From: UBA7328 sp965247965
Lineage (GTDB): Bacteria; Bacteroidota; Bacteroidia; Chitinophagales; Saprospiraceae
DNA: 64,000 nucleotides
NCBI GenBank assembly: GCA_965247965.1
Contig: OZ252053.1
Coordinates: forward strand, 3,596,001-3,660,000
Direction: 5' to 3'
Shown: positions 9,072-17,599 of the stretch, piece after piece
Layout of the letters: each line of letters starts with the position of its first letter
Numbering within the stretch: position 1 is the first letter of the stretch
Made by a program: the position numbers and the translations under genes
The notes under the pieces: generated by a model
What the model was told of the DNA's origin: nothing
Database searches by the model: none
The model's input: only the letters and a program-made list of their open reading frames with translations

Positions 9072-10478
9072 ATGAAACAAGTTTTGATCACTCTATGTAT
9101 CATCGGTTCCTCATTTCAACTAACTGCTCAGAATGATAAAAGCCACGCTCCGATCATTTTTATTTATGATGCAAGTGGCTCGATGTGGGGGCAGATGGAG
9201 GGTAAGACCAAAATGGAGGTCGCTACGACCGTTTTATCCAATTCAGTGAACCAACTGTCTGCTGATCAGAAAATTGGCCTTGTAGCCTATGGTCACCGAA
9301 CAAAAGGAGACTGCAAGGATGTAGAATTTTTAGTGGGAATGGATAACGTTAATAAAAGCCACATAACTCAATCTTTAAAGAGTATCAAGCCTTTGGGCAA
9401 AACACCACTAGCATATTCGGCAATCCAGGTAATTGAAAAGCTAAGATTAACAGGGGCAAAAGCGACTATTATTCTCGTGACAGATGGTATAGAATCTTGT
9501 GGTGGAAATATTTGTAAAGTAATAAAAGAGGCCAAGACAGAAGGCATCGATTTCAGATTACACATTATTGGTTTTGGCCTAAAATCCGATGAAAGTGATC
9601 AACTGCAATGCGCAGCGAACGCGGGTGGAGGACAGTACTACGATGCTGCAGATGCTGGTGCACTGGGCGATGTATTGAATGAAGCGACTAGTGCCACTGT
9701 AGATGATGCGGTAGGAAATTTTACGGTATCCGCCATTAAAAACGGGAAGCCAATAGATGCTCTTGTTCAAGCGTTCGAAGCTGGTTCAAAAACATCGATT
9801 AAATCGGCGCGAACATATGGCGATACAGCATCCTTGTATTTACCTCCAGGGAAATATGATCTCAAAATAACACCTTTGGAAGGCAGTGATGTCGATGCCA
9901 TAAGGCTCTCTAATGTTCAGAGTTTCGAGAAAAAAGTCATTCACAAAACAGTAAGCTTCGATGGAGGGAAAATAAATGTCACCGTATCCAATAATCAAGA
10001 AGGCTGGGATGCCGTAATAAGAATCTATGACAGGCAAAGCGGAAAGAGCGCCGCGACCGGACGCACTTATGGAAAGTCGGGCAAATACGAATTGAATCCA
10101 GGTGTCTATGATGTTGACATAAGGCCATTGACGATTGAAGGCATTGATATTAAGCAGCGCATAGAAAATGTAGAAGTAAGGGCCAATCAGGTCGAGAACG
10201 TGGCATATGATTTTAAAACCGGCATAGCGATGATTGGCGCTAAAAGTGTCAGTGCATTGGTCGATGCTGTGATCAAAATAAAAGACGTAAATACCAATAA
10301 AAGTGCAGCTAGTGGCAGAACGTATACGTCACCATCCAGCAATCCGAATAAATTTATTCTCATCCCAGGCACATATGAAGTAACACTTACCGCCTTGGGA
10401 GACCACAAAGGAAAGAAAGAGACTTTTACAATTGTTGTACAAAAAGGCGCTACTGTCGAAAAGATAATTAAGTTCTAA
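9072..10478 (+). CDS. Secreted von Willebrand factor A domain protein
   Basis: 468 residues with a signal peptide (...IIGSSFQLTAQ). The vWA domain (residues ~25-205) has an intact metal-ion-dependent adhesion site: FIYDASGSMWG (DxSxS), a Thr in GKTPLAYS, and LVTDGIESC. It is followed by three tandem beta-repeats of about 80 residues, each containing (S)ARTY/GRTY and a PG-x-Y-(D/E)-V motif near its end. It likely binds proteins or polysaccharide outside the cytoplasm. Its last four bases overlap the convergent radical SAM gene. Confidence 0.85.
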   Translation: MKQVLITLCIIGSSFQLTAQNDKSHAPIIFIYDASGSMWGQMEGKTKMEVATTVLSNSVNQLSADQKIGLVAYGHRTKGDCKDVEFLVGMDNVNKSHITQSLKSIKPLGKTPLAYSAIQVIEKLRLTGAKATIILVTDGIESCGGNICKVIKEAKTEGIDFRLHIIGFGLKSDESDQLQCAANAGGGQYYDAADAGALGDVLNEATSATVDDAVGNFTVSAIKNGKPIDALVQAFEAGSKTSIKSARTYGDTASLYLPPGKYDLKITPLEGSDVDAIRLSNVQSFEKKVIHKTVSFDGGKINVTVSNNQEGWDAVIRIYDRQSGKSAATGRTYGKSGKYELNPGVYDVDIRPLTIEGIDIKQRIENVEVRANQVENVAYDFKTGIAMIGAKSVSALVDAVIKIKDVNTNKSAASGRTYTSPSSNPNKFILIPGTYEVTLTALGDHKGKKETFTIVVQKGATVEKIIKF

Positions 10479-11539
10479 AACAATCGAAGTTGGCGATCCC
10501 TCCATAGATAAAATAGCTCAGTGTCTAGTGGTTGAATTATGCGACCGGCATAGAATTTATCTCTTGCAAGGCCAACCTGCTGCTTTATCATAGAAGCAAT
10601 GTTTCCTTCGCCACTCATCCGTGTGCCGAAGCGACTGTCATTTACTTTTCCTCCGTGGCAACTTTCTATCTGATGAATTACTCTTTCGTATTTATCAGGA
10701 AAATTTCTTTGTAACCAATCTTTGAATATTTCTCCTACGTCTCCATTCATTCGTACTATGGTGTAGTTGAATGCCTTTGCTCCAGCCTTTGCTGTTTTTC
10801 CGGCAATGTCAAAAATCTCTTTGTCATTAATGCTTGGAATAATGGGCGCCATCATAATATTGACTGGTATTCCTGCTTCTGATAATCGTCTTACTGTTTT
10901 TAGTCTATTGGCGCCTGTGGCGGTTCGGGGTTCTAATTTGAGTCTTAGGGATTCGTCAAGAGTAGTAATCGATATGGATACATTTACTAGTCGGATTTCG
11001 GCCATTTTTTGCAAAATGTCCAAGTCTCTGAGGATGAGTTGGCTTTTGGTTATAATGCCTACAGGATGGCGATGTTTCCATAAAATCTCGAGCATTTGCC
11101 GGGTGAGTTTGAACCTTTTTTCAGCTGGCTGATAACAGTCCGTGTTACCCGAAAACATGATAGGCATGGGTTTCCAATTCTTGCTTTTCAATTTTTGATC
11201 TAAGAGTTCAGGAGCGCTTTCTTTAACCAATATTTTTTGTTCGAATTCTATACCTGCACTATAGCCCCAGTACGTATAGGAATTGCGTGCGTAGCAATAA
11301 ATACAACCGTGCTCGCAGCCTTGATATGGATTCATGGAATATTCCATTCCAATGTCGGGGCTGTCGACTTTGTTGAGGATGGTTTTAGGATGGTTGGGAA
11401 TGTATTCTGTTGTGGATAAATTTTTTACTTCGTCTTCATCGTGCCATAGCATTCCATTGTTTTCAGGGTGGTGCGTGGCAAATGGATTGGCTGGATTGAT
11501 TTGCGCGCCTCTTCCTTTGATGTATTCTTGATTCTTCAT
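10475..11539 (-). CDS. Radical SAM protein, PA0069 family (SplB-like)
   Basis: 354 residues. The cluster-binding motif CEHGCIYCYAR (CxxxCxxC) lies at about residues 74-84. The N-terminal KGRGAQINPANPF and downstream NTDCYQPAEKRFKLTRQMLE and ITKSQLILRDLDIL are typical of the PA0069/spore-photoproduct-lyase-like subgroup. It is an iron-sulfur SAM enzyme of unknown substrate. The gene ends tail-to-tail with the vWA gene. Confidence 0.85.
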   Translation of the reverse strand: MKNQEYIKGRGAQINPANPFATHHPENNGMLWHDEDEVKNLSTTEYIPNHPKTILNKVDSPDIGMEYSMNPYQGCEHGCIYCYARNSYTYWGYSAGIEFEQKILVKESAPELLDQKLKSKNWKPMPIMFSGNTDCYQPAEKRFKLTRQMLEILWKHRHPVGIITKSQLILRDLDILQKMAEIRLVNVSISITTLDESLRLKLEPRTATGANRLKTVRRLSEAGIPVNIMMAPIIPSINDKEIFDIAGKTAKAGAKAFNYTIVRMNGDVGEIFKDWLQRNFPDKYERVIHQIESCHGGKVNDSRFGTRMSGEGNIASMIKQQVGLARDKFYAGRIIQPLDTELFYLWRDRQLRLF

Positions 11540-11760
11540 AATAGCTTTTAGGTTTTAGCAATCAGTTTTTAGTCAATGATGTTGTATTGCGCATAAAATC
11601 TCCTCAAGTGCCCTTAAGTACGGGCCTATTCTTTAGGCTTGTATCCATATTCCGCTCACAGGAGACGAAAAATGTGTGGAGATCAATATGTACTATGGCG
11701 CGCATGGCTGAGGACGAAAGCGGAAGACCGAAGCAGAAGACTATGTTGAAACTGAAGTTT

Positions 11761-11982
11761 TTACTTTTTGACTTTATTTCTGAATGCTAATAGCATATTC
11801 ATAAGATTGAAGCAATCTTCATACTGTTTATTAAAAACTTCGTCCGAAACATATTTACGTCTCTTTGCTTTATGCAAGCACGTGACTACTTCCGATACTG
11901 AGCGAATTGAATAACCCAAAACTCTGCTTAGCTCAGGATTGGTTTGCACTATTGAACCCGGTGAAATGTTTAACATTTTCAA
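11761..11982 (-). pseudogene. Fragment of a four-helix-bundle protein (S23/23S rRNA intervening-sequence type)
   Basis: A 73-residue frame whose second half (SVSEVVTCLHKAKRRKYVSDEVFN...) resembles the last two helices of the four-helix-bundle S23 family, normally about 115-120 residues. The N-terminal helices are missing and nothing matching them lies upstream in the same frame, so it looks like a remnant. The 220 bases between it and the radical SAM gene contain no convincing gene. Confidence 0.45.
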
Positions 11983-12047
11983 ATTTGAATTTCATTTTCT
12001 TATTTTCTATGTGTTAGAAAATAGTTTTATGTCTTGCTTTTCTTCGG

Positions 12048-12842
12048 TCATCGGTCTTCTGCTTTGGTCTCCCGTCCCCTCTCTTTCAATTCCTCCACAT
12101 CATGCTGCAACTGAATAATCACGGCAGCAAGATTATCCATATCCGCTTCTTCTTTTTTTACAGGCAGATCGAATGTGATGAAACCCAGGCCCTTCCACAC
12201 TTCGATCAACTCATTTTTATTAATGTCAAATGACTCGTGCTCTTTATTGTCGGACTTTAGCAAAAGGTGGTCGGTATTTTCGTCCTGCCACACTCTTTTG
12301 AATAAGATGCCGTTGTTCCTTGTGATCAGCATATAACTGAGGCCTTCTTTGATCTCTTCCCAATTTTCTGTGTACTCGCAGATGACGTAACTGCCTGAAG
12401 TGATCGGGAGCATGCTGTCTCCCTCTATCTGAAAAATGCGATAGGTCTTGTCGGGATAGAGTTCTGTAAGCGGAAGGTTAAAATTGGGCAAGTCGTGGAT
12501 GTATTCGGGGTCGCTGTAGCTGTGCATATATCCGGCCCGGGCATTGACGGGTACGATGCTGATGCGCTCTTTTTGCTCTTTGTCGACTACTATGGAAAGT
12601 ACGCGTAGTGTCCTTCCTTTCGTATCGGTCTGTATAGCTTTTTCTCCTTTGCTCAAGTCGTGATTGATCAGCGCTTCGAGGTTGAGATTGAAGAGGTAAG
12701 CCATTTTCTGTATGGTCTCAATCTTCGGTTCTGCCCGGTGCTCTTCATAGGCACCAATAAGCGAACGTTTGACCCCAATGCGTTCTGCGAATTCTGCTTG
12801 TGTATAGTTTCTTTGTTTACGCAGATATTTGATGTTGTGATT
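12048..12842 (-). CDS. XRE-type HTH / S24 peptidase-like transcriptional repressor, non-standard start
   Basis: The first ATG in frame (12704) would remove half of the DNA-binding domain. Translation upstream of it reads HNIKYLRKQRNYTQAEFAER followed by IGVKRSLIGAYEEHRAEPK, a complete XRE helix-turn-helix. An in-frame stop (12845-12843) precedes it directly, and no ATG, GTG or TTG lies between. The start may be ATT at 12842, or a small indel may have disrupted the original start. The C-terminal S24 fold shows the GDSM Ser region and an FKR Lys, the dyad used for LexA/CI-like self-cleavage. Probably an autoregulated stress or phage-type repressor. Confidence 0.75.
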   Translation of the reverse strand, partial: NHNIKYLRKQRNYTQAEFAERIGVKRSLIGAYEEHRAEPKIETIQKMAYLFNLNLEALINHDLSKGEKAIQTDTKGRTLRVLSIVVDKEQKERISIVPVNARAGYMHSYSDPEYIHDLPNFNLPLTELYPDKTYRIFQIEGDSMLPITSGSYVICEYTENWEEIKEGLSYMLITRNNGILFKRVWQDENTDHLLLKSDNKEHESFDINKNELIEVWKGLGFITFDLPVKKEEADMDNLAAVIIQLQHDVEELKERGRETKAEDR

Positions 12843-12870
12843 TAAGTAGCTAATGGGGCGAATATAGAGC

Positions 12871-12919
12871 TAATATTTTTAGTATGCTACTTTTATTAGT
12901 ATTTTGCTAAGAATGTTAG
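12871..12919. promoter_or_regulatory. Possible operator cluster of the S24 repressor
   Basis: Just upstream of the repressor are clustered TTAG/CTAA half-sites: CTAATATTTTTAG (12871-12883), TTAG-N6-CTAA (12897-12910) and a further TTAG (12916-12919). Inverted half-sites in front of an HTH repressor suggest autoregulation; this is inference from position and symmetry only. Confidence 0.35.
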
Positions 12920-12995
12920 TTTGCAAAGTGAGGAATTATAGATAGTTATGTATTATTTGTCTTGCTATAAGTAATCCAATGGCTTATCTTGCATC

Positions 12996-13334
12996 ATGTA
13001 TATATCTGTTGTTGAACTACCTCAGTACATAAGAAAAGCAGGTCGACTGCTTGATGAAGTTGACCAAAGTAGTTTGATTTTTTATTTGTCCACACATCCA
13101 GAATCAGGTGTGATCATACAAGATACTGGAGGCGTGAGAAAATTAAGGTGGGGGCGAAAAGGTATGGGCAAAAGAGGAGGTGTTCGGGTAATATATTATT
13201 TCTATTACGAATATATGCCGCTTTTTATGCTGACAATATTTGGCAAAGGAGAAAAAGAGAATTTAAGCCTATCCGAACGCAAAAAACTGGCAAAACTTAT
13301 TAAATTATTAATAGATATCTATAAACAAAAATAA
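12996..13334 (+). CDS. Type II toxin, RelE/HigB-like
   Basis: 112-residue basic protein. LPQYIRKAGRLLDEVDQSSLIFYLSTHPESGVIIQDTGGVRKLRWGRKGMGKRGGVRVIYYFY has the RelE-superfamily layout: an N-terminal helix, a central beta-sheet with the (R)KLRW and GGVRVIYYF strands, and a C-terminal Lys-rich helix. It probably cleaves mRNA on the ribosome. The antitoxin gene follows three bases after the stop, the toxin-first order of HigBA-type modules. Confidence 0.8.
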   Translation: MYISVVELPQYIRKAGRLLDEVDQSSLIFYLSTHPESGVIIQDTGGVRKLRWGRKGMGKRGGVRVIYYFYYEYMPLFMLTIFGKGEKENLSLSERKKLAKLIKLLIDIYKQK

Positions 13335-13337
13335 ACA

Positions 13338-13625
13338 ATGAGCGACACATTCGAAAGCATAAAGCAGGGATTGACGGAAGCTATACAATTTGCTAATGGC
13401 GAAAACATAGCAGCCAAAGTTTTTGAACCAAAGAAGATCAATGTCAAACAGTTGCGCAAGAAAATTGGCATGACTCAGCTAGAATTTGCAGCTGCATTTG
13501 GGATAAGCGTTGGCACTTTACGTCATTGGGAGAGAGGAGATCGTATGCCTAGAGGGCCCGCCAGAATATTACTAAATTTAGTGGAGAAAGATCCTGGTGC
13601 GATTTTGAAAGTGTTGTATGGATAG
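13338..13625 (+). CDS. HTH antitoxin of the RelE/HigB-like pair (HigA/NadS-like)
   Basis: 95 residues with a C-terminal XRE helix-turn-helix (QLRKKIGMTQLEFAAAFGISVGTLRHWERGDRMPRGPA), as in NadS/HigA antitoxins that neutralise the toxin and repress the operon. The N-terminal ~40 residues likely contact the toxin. The downstream PARILLNLVEKDP motif is typical of the family. Confidence 0.82.
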   Translation: MSDTFESIKQGLTEAIQFANGENIAAKVFEPKKINVKQLRKKIGMTQLEFAAAFGISVGTLRHWERGDRMPRGPARILLNLVEKDPGAILKVLYG

Positions 13626-13674
13626 TTCAGGATTTAAAAAGAGGCAATTAGGTTATCATAGAAAGAATAAAAAC

Positions 13675-14569
13675 TTAATCCAAGCTATCACGACTTGAGT
13701 AGGTCAAGCCTCTTAGAGCCACAATTCCAAAAATCAACAAAAACAAGCCTAGGACAAATAGGCCCCATTGAGAGAGCGTAGGTACATTAGGGTTAAGAAC
13801 ACAAGTAATAGTTACACTGCCATTGCCTGTATTATTTGCTGTGGCGCCCGGTATAGGCATAGCTAATGTAGCCCCATTAAGAAAACTTGCACCTCCAATA
13901 CCGCCACCTCCGCTTCCGCCGCTGCCATCGCCACCCATACCTCAAGTGGCTCCGCCTCCGCCGCAATTATCGCCGCCAATATTTGTTCCTCCTGCTCCAC
14001 CTATGCCAATTGCCGCCCCTACAGCATTACCTCCATCTCCTCCGTCGCGAGTGTCGGGTACGGCCGCATTTGAATCTTCCCCGGCCATACCATCAGCAGA
14101 GGCGCCTGCAGGAGCCGTATCAGTAATATCAGCATCTATTCCGCGGCGGCCTCTATTCCCAGGGGTGTCATCACTATTCACTTTCCCACCTGCCTCGCCT
14201 CCGCCTCCGGCTATGATAATAACAGTTCCAGTTGTCATGTTGAAAACACCAGATGCTCCGCCGCCACCTGCTCCAGAGCTTCCATCATTACTGCCGCCGC
14301 CACCCGCTCCAAAACCATTCCCCCCATTTCCTCCAGTACCTCCGCCAGATAGTGCAGATCCATTCGCTCCAAGCGCACCAACAAAAACAATCAAATTATC
14401 TCCAGGATTAACTGCAATATTACTGCCTGTAACCGTAGCACCATTACCACCTAAACTGTCTAAACCATTACCTCCGGAAGCCCCGACAGCAACAAAATTA
14501 CATGAGGTAACTCCATTAGGAACAGTAAAACTTGTACAATACTCTTTCACAAAAAGTGGAGGCCGGCAT
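13675..14569 (-). pseudogene. Broken glycine-rich surface protein with IPTL-CTERM anchor
   Basis: Two frames in the same phase (GTG at 14550 down to TGA at 13944-13942, then to 13675) encode one Gly-rich protein. It has a TVPNGVTSCNFVAVGASGG start, about 180 residues of G/A/N/D-rich repeats, and a C-terminal VPTLSQWGLFVLGLFLLIFGIVAL, an IPTL-CTERM sorting/anchor signal. A single in-frame TGA interrupts it, and GGA to TGA would explain this by one base change. No signal peptide is encoded upstream before a stop at 14569-14571, so the 5' end also appears lost. The long plus-strand Pro-rich frame opposite is its shadow. Confidence 0.65.
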
Positions 14570-14592
14570 TACCGCTTATCATTGTTTGAATC

Positions 14593-15132
14593 CTACTCCA
14601 CCAACTTATAAATCTGCGGCAATTCCCTCCCGATCTCATCAAAATCCAGTCCGTATCCCAGCACAAACTCATTCGGAATTTCGAATCCTACATAGTCAAT
14701 GTCTACAGGATGCTCAATAGCAGAGGGCTTTTGTAGAAGGCTTACAACTTTAACAGAATTTGGGGTTTTGTCTTTGATCTGGGCGACAAATTTGGAAAGC
14801 GTAAGGCCGGTGTCGACTATATCTTCCACAATGATTACGTCTTCGCCTTTTATATCATTTCTTAGGCCTAAGATTTCTAAAATCTCACCAGCCGATGAGG
14901 TACCGACATAGGAAGCCAGGCGGACGAATTCCACTTTTAGTTGAACATCCAGGTACCTAATAAGGTCGGCTGTAAAGATAAAAGAGCCATTGAGTATACT
15001 TAAGATCAGCGGAATTTTCCCCTTGTAATCTTTGGATATTTCCTGACCGAGTTCCCATACGCGTTGCTGGATTTCTTCATCGGTCAGAAATACTTCGAAG
15101 GTCTTGCCATGCAATGTGACGGTATCGCTCAT
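14593..15132 (-). CDS. hpt: Hypoxanthine phosphoribosyltransferase
   Basis: About 180 residues with the type I PRTase fold. The PRPP loop is VIIVEDIVDTGLTLSKF, with hood and flexible-loop motifs LNGSFIFTADL and SYVGTSSAGE, and C-terminal VGFEIPNEFVLGYGLDFDE. It salvages hypoxanthine/guanine to IMP/GMP. The frame extends to a Met at 15159, but MSDTVTLHGKTFE (15132) is the more usual start and leaves a junction of only two bases with the upstream M28 gene (ending 15134), suggesting one transcript. Confidence 0.93.
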   Translation of the reverse strand: MSDTVTLHGKTFEVFLTDEEIQQRVWELGQEISKDYKGKIPLILSILNGSFIFTADLIRYLDVQLKVEFVRLASYVGTSSAGEILEILGLRNDIKGEDVIIVEDIVDTGLTLSKFVAQIKDKTPNSVKVVSLLQKPSAIEHPVDIDYVGFEIPNEFVLGYGLDFDEIGRELPQIYKLVE

Positions 15133-15133
15133 T

Positions 15134-16585
15134 CTAACGCTCGAATCCATATTTATCAATGAGGTAAATTAAACTGGTAATGGCTGCAGCGCCCAATTTC
15201 AATTCCCGTTCATTCACTGCTGAGAGTCTGTCATTGGCAGTGTGGTGAAAATCGAAATAACGCTGTGAATCTGGTCGAAAACCAATCAGAAATCCCTTCT
15301 GATCTTTAAGCCGACTTATATCCGCACCCGAACCTCCTTTCGTAAAATGAAGGCCATACGGTTCAAGTAGTGAAGACCATTCGGTGATTTGTCTGTAGTA
15401 ATTGGCAAATACGTCGTCTTCTGCATCACAACTGAATCCCCTAGGGGTAAATCCTCCTGCATCTGACTCCAAAGCAGCGAGGTGAAATTCTCCTTTTTCT
15501 TTGGCTGTACTTGCGTATTCTCTTCCACCTGCCAGCCCGTTTTCTTCGTTCATGAAAAGCACTACGCGGATCGTTCTTTTAGGTTGATATTTCAGCCTTT
15601 TAAATGTACTGAGTACTTCCATGGCATGTACGCACCCTGCCCCATCATCATGTGCTCCACCACCGAGGTCCCACGAGTCTAGATGGCCTCCTACCAGGAT
15701 TATTTCATCGGGAAATTCGGAGCCTTTTACTTCTGCAATTACATTGTGGGACTTCGATGGTTTCAGCATTTGACAATGCGTCTCAAGGTAGACTTCTGTT
15801 TTTCCCCTTTTTATGAATTTGCTTAAGAAATCTGCGTGTCTTGTACTGACTGCTACGGCAGGAATTTCGGGAATTCCTTCTTTATATCTGGTCGCACCGG
15901 TATGCGGCACATTATCCGTGAGGGTGGTCATTGACCTGACAATCGTAGCTATAGCTCCATTTTCCGCGGCGACTGCAGGGCCATTGACTCGTTGATCTAC
16001 GGCGCCTCCATAGGCATAAAATGTCCTGAGCACTGTAGGATCCATCGGGCGATTGTAGAATACGATCTTGCCGCTTATTTTGCTTTTTCCAAGGCTCCGT
16101 ACTTCATCGAGGGATTGTACCTCTATTACTTCTCCACTTACACCCCCTGAGCCTGTACCTACAGAGTTGCCCAAAGCCGTGACGTTGAGGTCTTGTTTTA
16201 CGCCTTGTGGTAAATTAATTATTTGTGCGCGTTCTCTCGGACCCCTTATCCAATGCGGCACTTCTACCAATTGCAGACTTACGGAATCCGCAAATTTTCG
16301 AAGTTGTTCTGCTGTATAACGTACAGCTTCGTCAGCATTCGCGCTCCCTGTTAATCTGCCCCCGATATCTTCCGACAGTACCTCAAGCCATCTGTAACAA
16401 TTGCCATTCCTGAGAACGTGATCATGGATTTGCTTGAGAAATAATGCGTCAGCTTTCTCACCCTCAGAAGCGTTCGCGTAGGAGGGCTGCGCTGAGATGC
16501 CCGCCTGCCGAACGGACAGGGATATAGGAGCTATAAAAAGTAATAAGAACGAAAATCTGGTCAATTTCATCGAACATTTTTTCAA
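15134..16585 (-). CDS. Secreted M28-family zinc aminopeptidase
   Basis: 483 residues with a signal peptide (FSFLLLFIAPISLSVRQAGISAQ). A PA-type insert domain (~130-260) precedes the M28 catalytic domain. Metal ligands are visible in GGHLDSWDLGGGAHDDGAG (His, then Asp), catalytic MNEENGL (EE), and LESDAGG (Asp), with a final His in FDFHHTANDRL. It likely releases amino acids from peptides in the periplasm or outside the cell. The gene nearly abuts hpt downstream. Confidence 0.9.
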   Translation of the reverse strand: MKKCSMKLTRFSFLLLFIAPISLSVRQAGISAQPSYANASEGEKADALFLKQIHDHVLRNGNCYRWLEVLSEDIGGRLTGSANADEAVRYTAEQLRKFADSVSLQLVEVPHWIRGPRERAQIINLPQGVKQDLNVTALGNSVGTGSGGVSGEVIEVQSLDEVRSLGKSKISGKIVFYNRPMDPTVLRTFYAYGGAVDQRVNGPAVAAENGAIATIVRSMTTLTDNVPHTGATRYKEGIPEIPAVAVSTRHADFLSKFIKRGKTEVYLETHCQMLKPSKSHNVIAEVKGSEFPDEIILVGGHLDSWDLGGGAHDDGAGCVHAMEVLSTFKRLKYQPKRTIRVVLFMNEENGLAGGREYASTAKEKGEFHLAALESDAGGFTPRGFSCDAEDDVFANYYRQITEWSSLLEPYGLHFTKGGSGADISRLKDQKGFLIGFRPDSQRYFDFHHTANDRLSAVNERELKLGAAAITSLIYLIDKYGFER

Positions 16586-16696
16586 AATGTAACTTTGAAC
16601 ATTTTTTACGTCTAAAGTCCATAAGAAGAATTTGGAGTATGTCGTAAATTCAATAGTTGGCTTACTAATTTCCTTATTCTTCCTATTGTAAGATCT

Positions 16697-17305
16697 ATGT
16701 GGTTTATACGATTTCTTTTAGCACTGATTGGTAAAGGTAATTCAAAATCAATTACTGACGAAGAGGCAGTAGAAAAGTACCTGAGGACTCAAAAGGGCTT
16801 TTATTTCAACTTACTCTATGAGCGGTATTCGTCTAAGATCTACGCAAAAGCAATATCGATTTTGAATGACAAACATTGGGCAGAAGATTGCACCCAGGAG
16901 ATCATGATGAAGCTGTTGTTGAATCTTAGCAAATTCAGCGGGAAGTCGAAGTTTTCGACATGGGTCTATTCGATCACGTACAATTATTGCATTGATAAAA
17001 TAAGAAAGCGCAAAAAGGATCCGAGTGTCATAGTAGGCGATCTAAGTTACCACGTCGCTAAAGACGATGATATCGAAGATCGACTATTGATAGAAGTGTG
17101 GGTGGAACGGTTGAAAAAAATATTGGAAGAAATTCCGATAGATGACAAGTCAATTCTGATGATGAAATACATGGACAGCATGTCGATAAGAAATATTGGA
17201 GAGGTGACAAGCAAATCCGAGAGTGCAGTGAAGATGAAAATCAAGCGGGCAAAGCAGAGGTTTATCAAGGTGCACAACAAGCATTACAAGGCGATGGAAG
17301 TATAG
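16697..17305 (+). CDS. ECF-type RNA polymerase sigma-70 factor
   Basis: 202 residues. Region 2 (YERYSSKIYAKAISILNDKHWAEDCTQEIMMKLLLNLSKFSGKSKFSTWVYSITYNYCIDKIRKRKKD) is complete, and region 4 (IDDKSILMMKYMDSMSIRNIGEVTSKSESAVKMKIKRAKQRF) carries the -35-binding HTH. It directs RNA polymerase to a dedicated promoter set. The small protein and MscS-like channel downstream run in the same direction and are candidate targets or regulators. No classic anti-sigma gene follows. Confidence 0.88.
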   Translation: MWFIRFLLALIGKGNSKSITDEEAVEKYLRTQKGFYFNLLYERYSSKIYAKAISILNDKHWAEDCTQEIMMKLLLNLSKFSGKSKFSTWVYSITYNYCIDKIRKRKKDPSVIVGDLSYHVAKDDDIEDRLLIEVWVERLKKILEEIPIDDKSILMMKYMDSMSIRNIGEVTSKSESAVKMKIKRAKQRFIKVHNKHYKAMEV

Positions 17306-17306
17306 C

Positions 17307-17348
17307 GTTGGCAGTTGGCAGTTGGCAGTTGGCAGTTGGCAGTTGGCA
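17307..17348 (+). repeat. Heptanucleotide tandem repeat, six copies of GTTGGCA
   Basis: Six perfect, uninterrupted copies of GTTGGCA begin two bases after the sigma-factor stop codon. The unit is not a multiple of three, so copy-number change would shift any frame running through it. It lies in the short gap before the next start and could alter spacing or mRNA structure. Confidence 0.95.
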
Positions 17349-17380
17349 GAAATTCGGAAAATTTTGTGAAAAAAATATAT

Positions 17381-17563
17381 ATGATTAATAATTCTTTTAA
17401 GGACCTGGAAGAAGAACTGCAGCTTGGGTTTACTCAACAGAAACAAGAAGAGATCAGACATAAGGTAAAAAGCTCTATGAATGTCATCAAGATGGTGGGA
17501 GATTTCTTCGATCTATATATATCCAACTTTATCAGCTACTTGCTAAAAAGTGGTTCAAAATAG
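17381..17563 (+). CDS. Small hypothetical protein downstream of sigma factor
   Basis: About 60 residues starting at MINNSFKDLEEELQLGFTQQ. An N-terminal acidic helix with Q/E/K-rich heptads is followed by a hydrophobic C-terminus (DFFDLYISNFISYLL) that could be amphipathic or membrane-associated. A longer frame from 17315 runs into the heptamer repeat and is unlikely to be real. Position between a sigma factor and a channel gene suggests co-transcription; a role as a sigma modulator is only a guess. Confidence 0.5.
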   Translation: MINNSFKDLEEELQLGFTQQKQEEIRHKVKSSMNVIKMVGDFFDLYISNFISYLLKSGSK

Positions 17564-17599
17564 AAAGCTATCATTACCAAACAATAGATTAATAACGCC

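Noticed and set aside
11587..11790. 67-codon plus-strand frame
   Set aside because: No family features, no neighbours in the same direction, and the surrounding bases look like degenerate intergenic repeat.
13942..13944. Selenocysteine at the in-frame TGA of the Gly-rich gene
   Set aside because: No enzyme context or obvious SECIS-like hairpin; a Gly codon mutation is simpler.
13823..14611. 262-codon Pro-rich plus-strand frame
   Set aside because: Its Pro/Ala pattern is the exact antisense of the Gly-rich pseudogene; the minus strand carries the recognisable IPTL-CTERM signal.
17307..17348. CRISPR-like array
   Set aside because: The copies are directly adjacent 7-mers with no spacers; it is a simple tandem repeat. 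No CRISPR array or cas gene was seen elsewhere.
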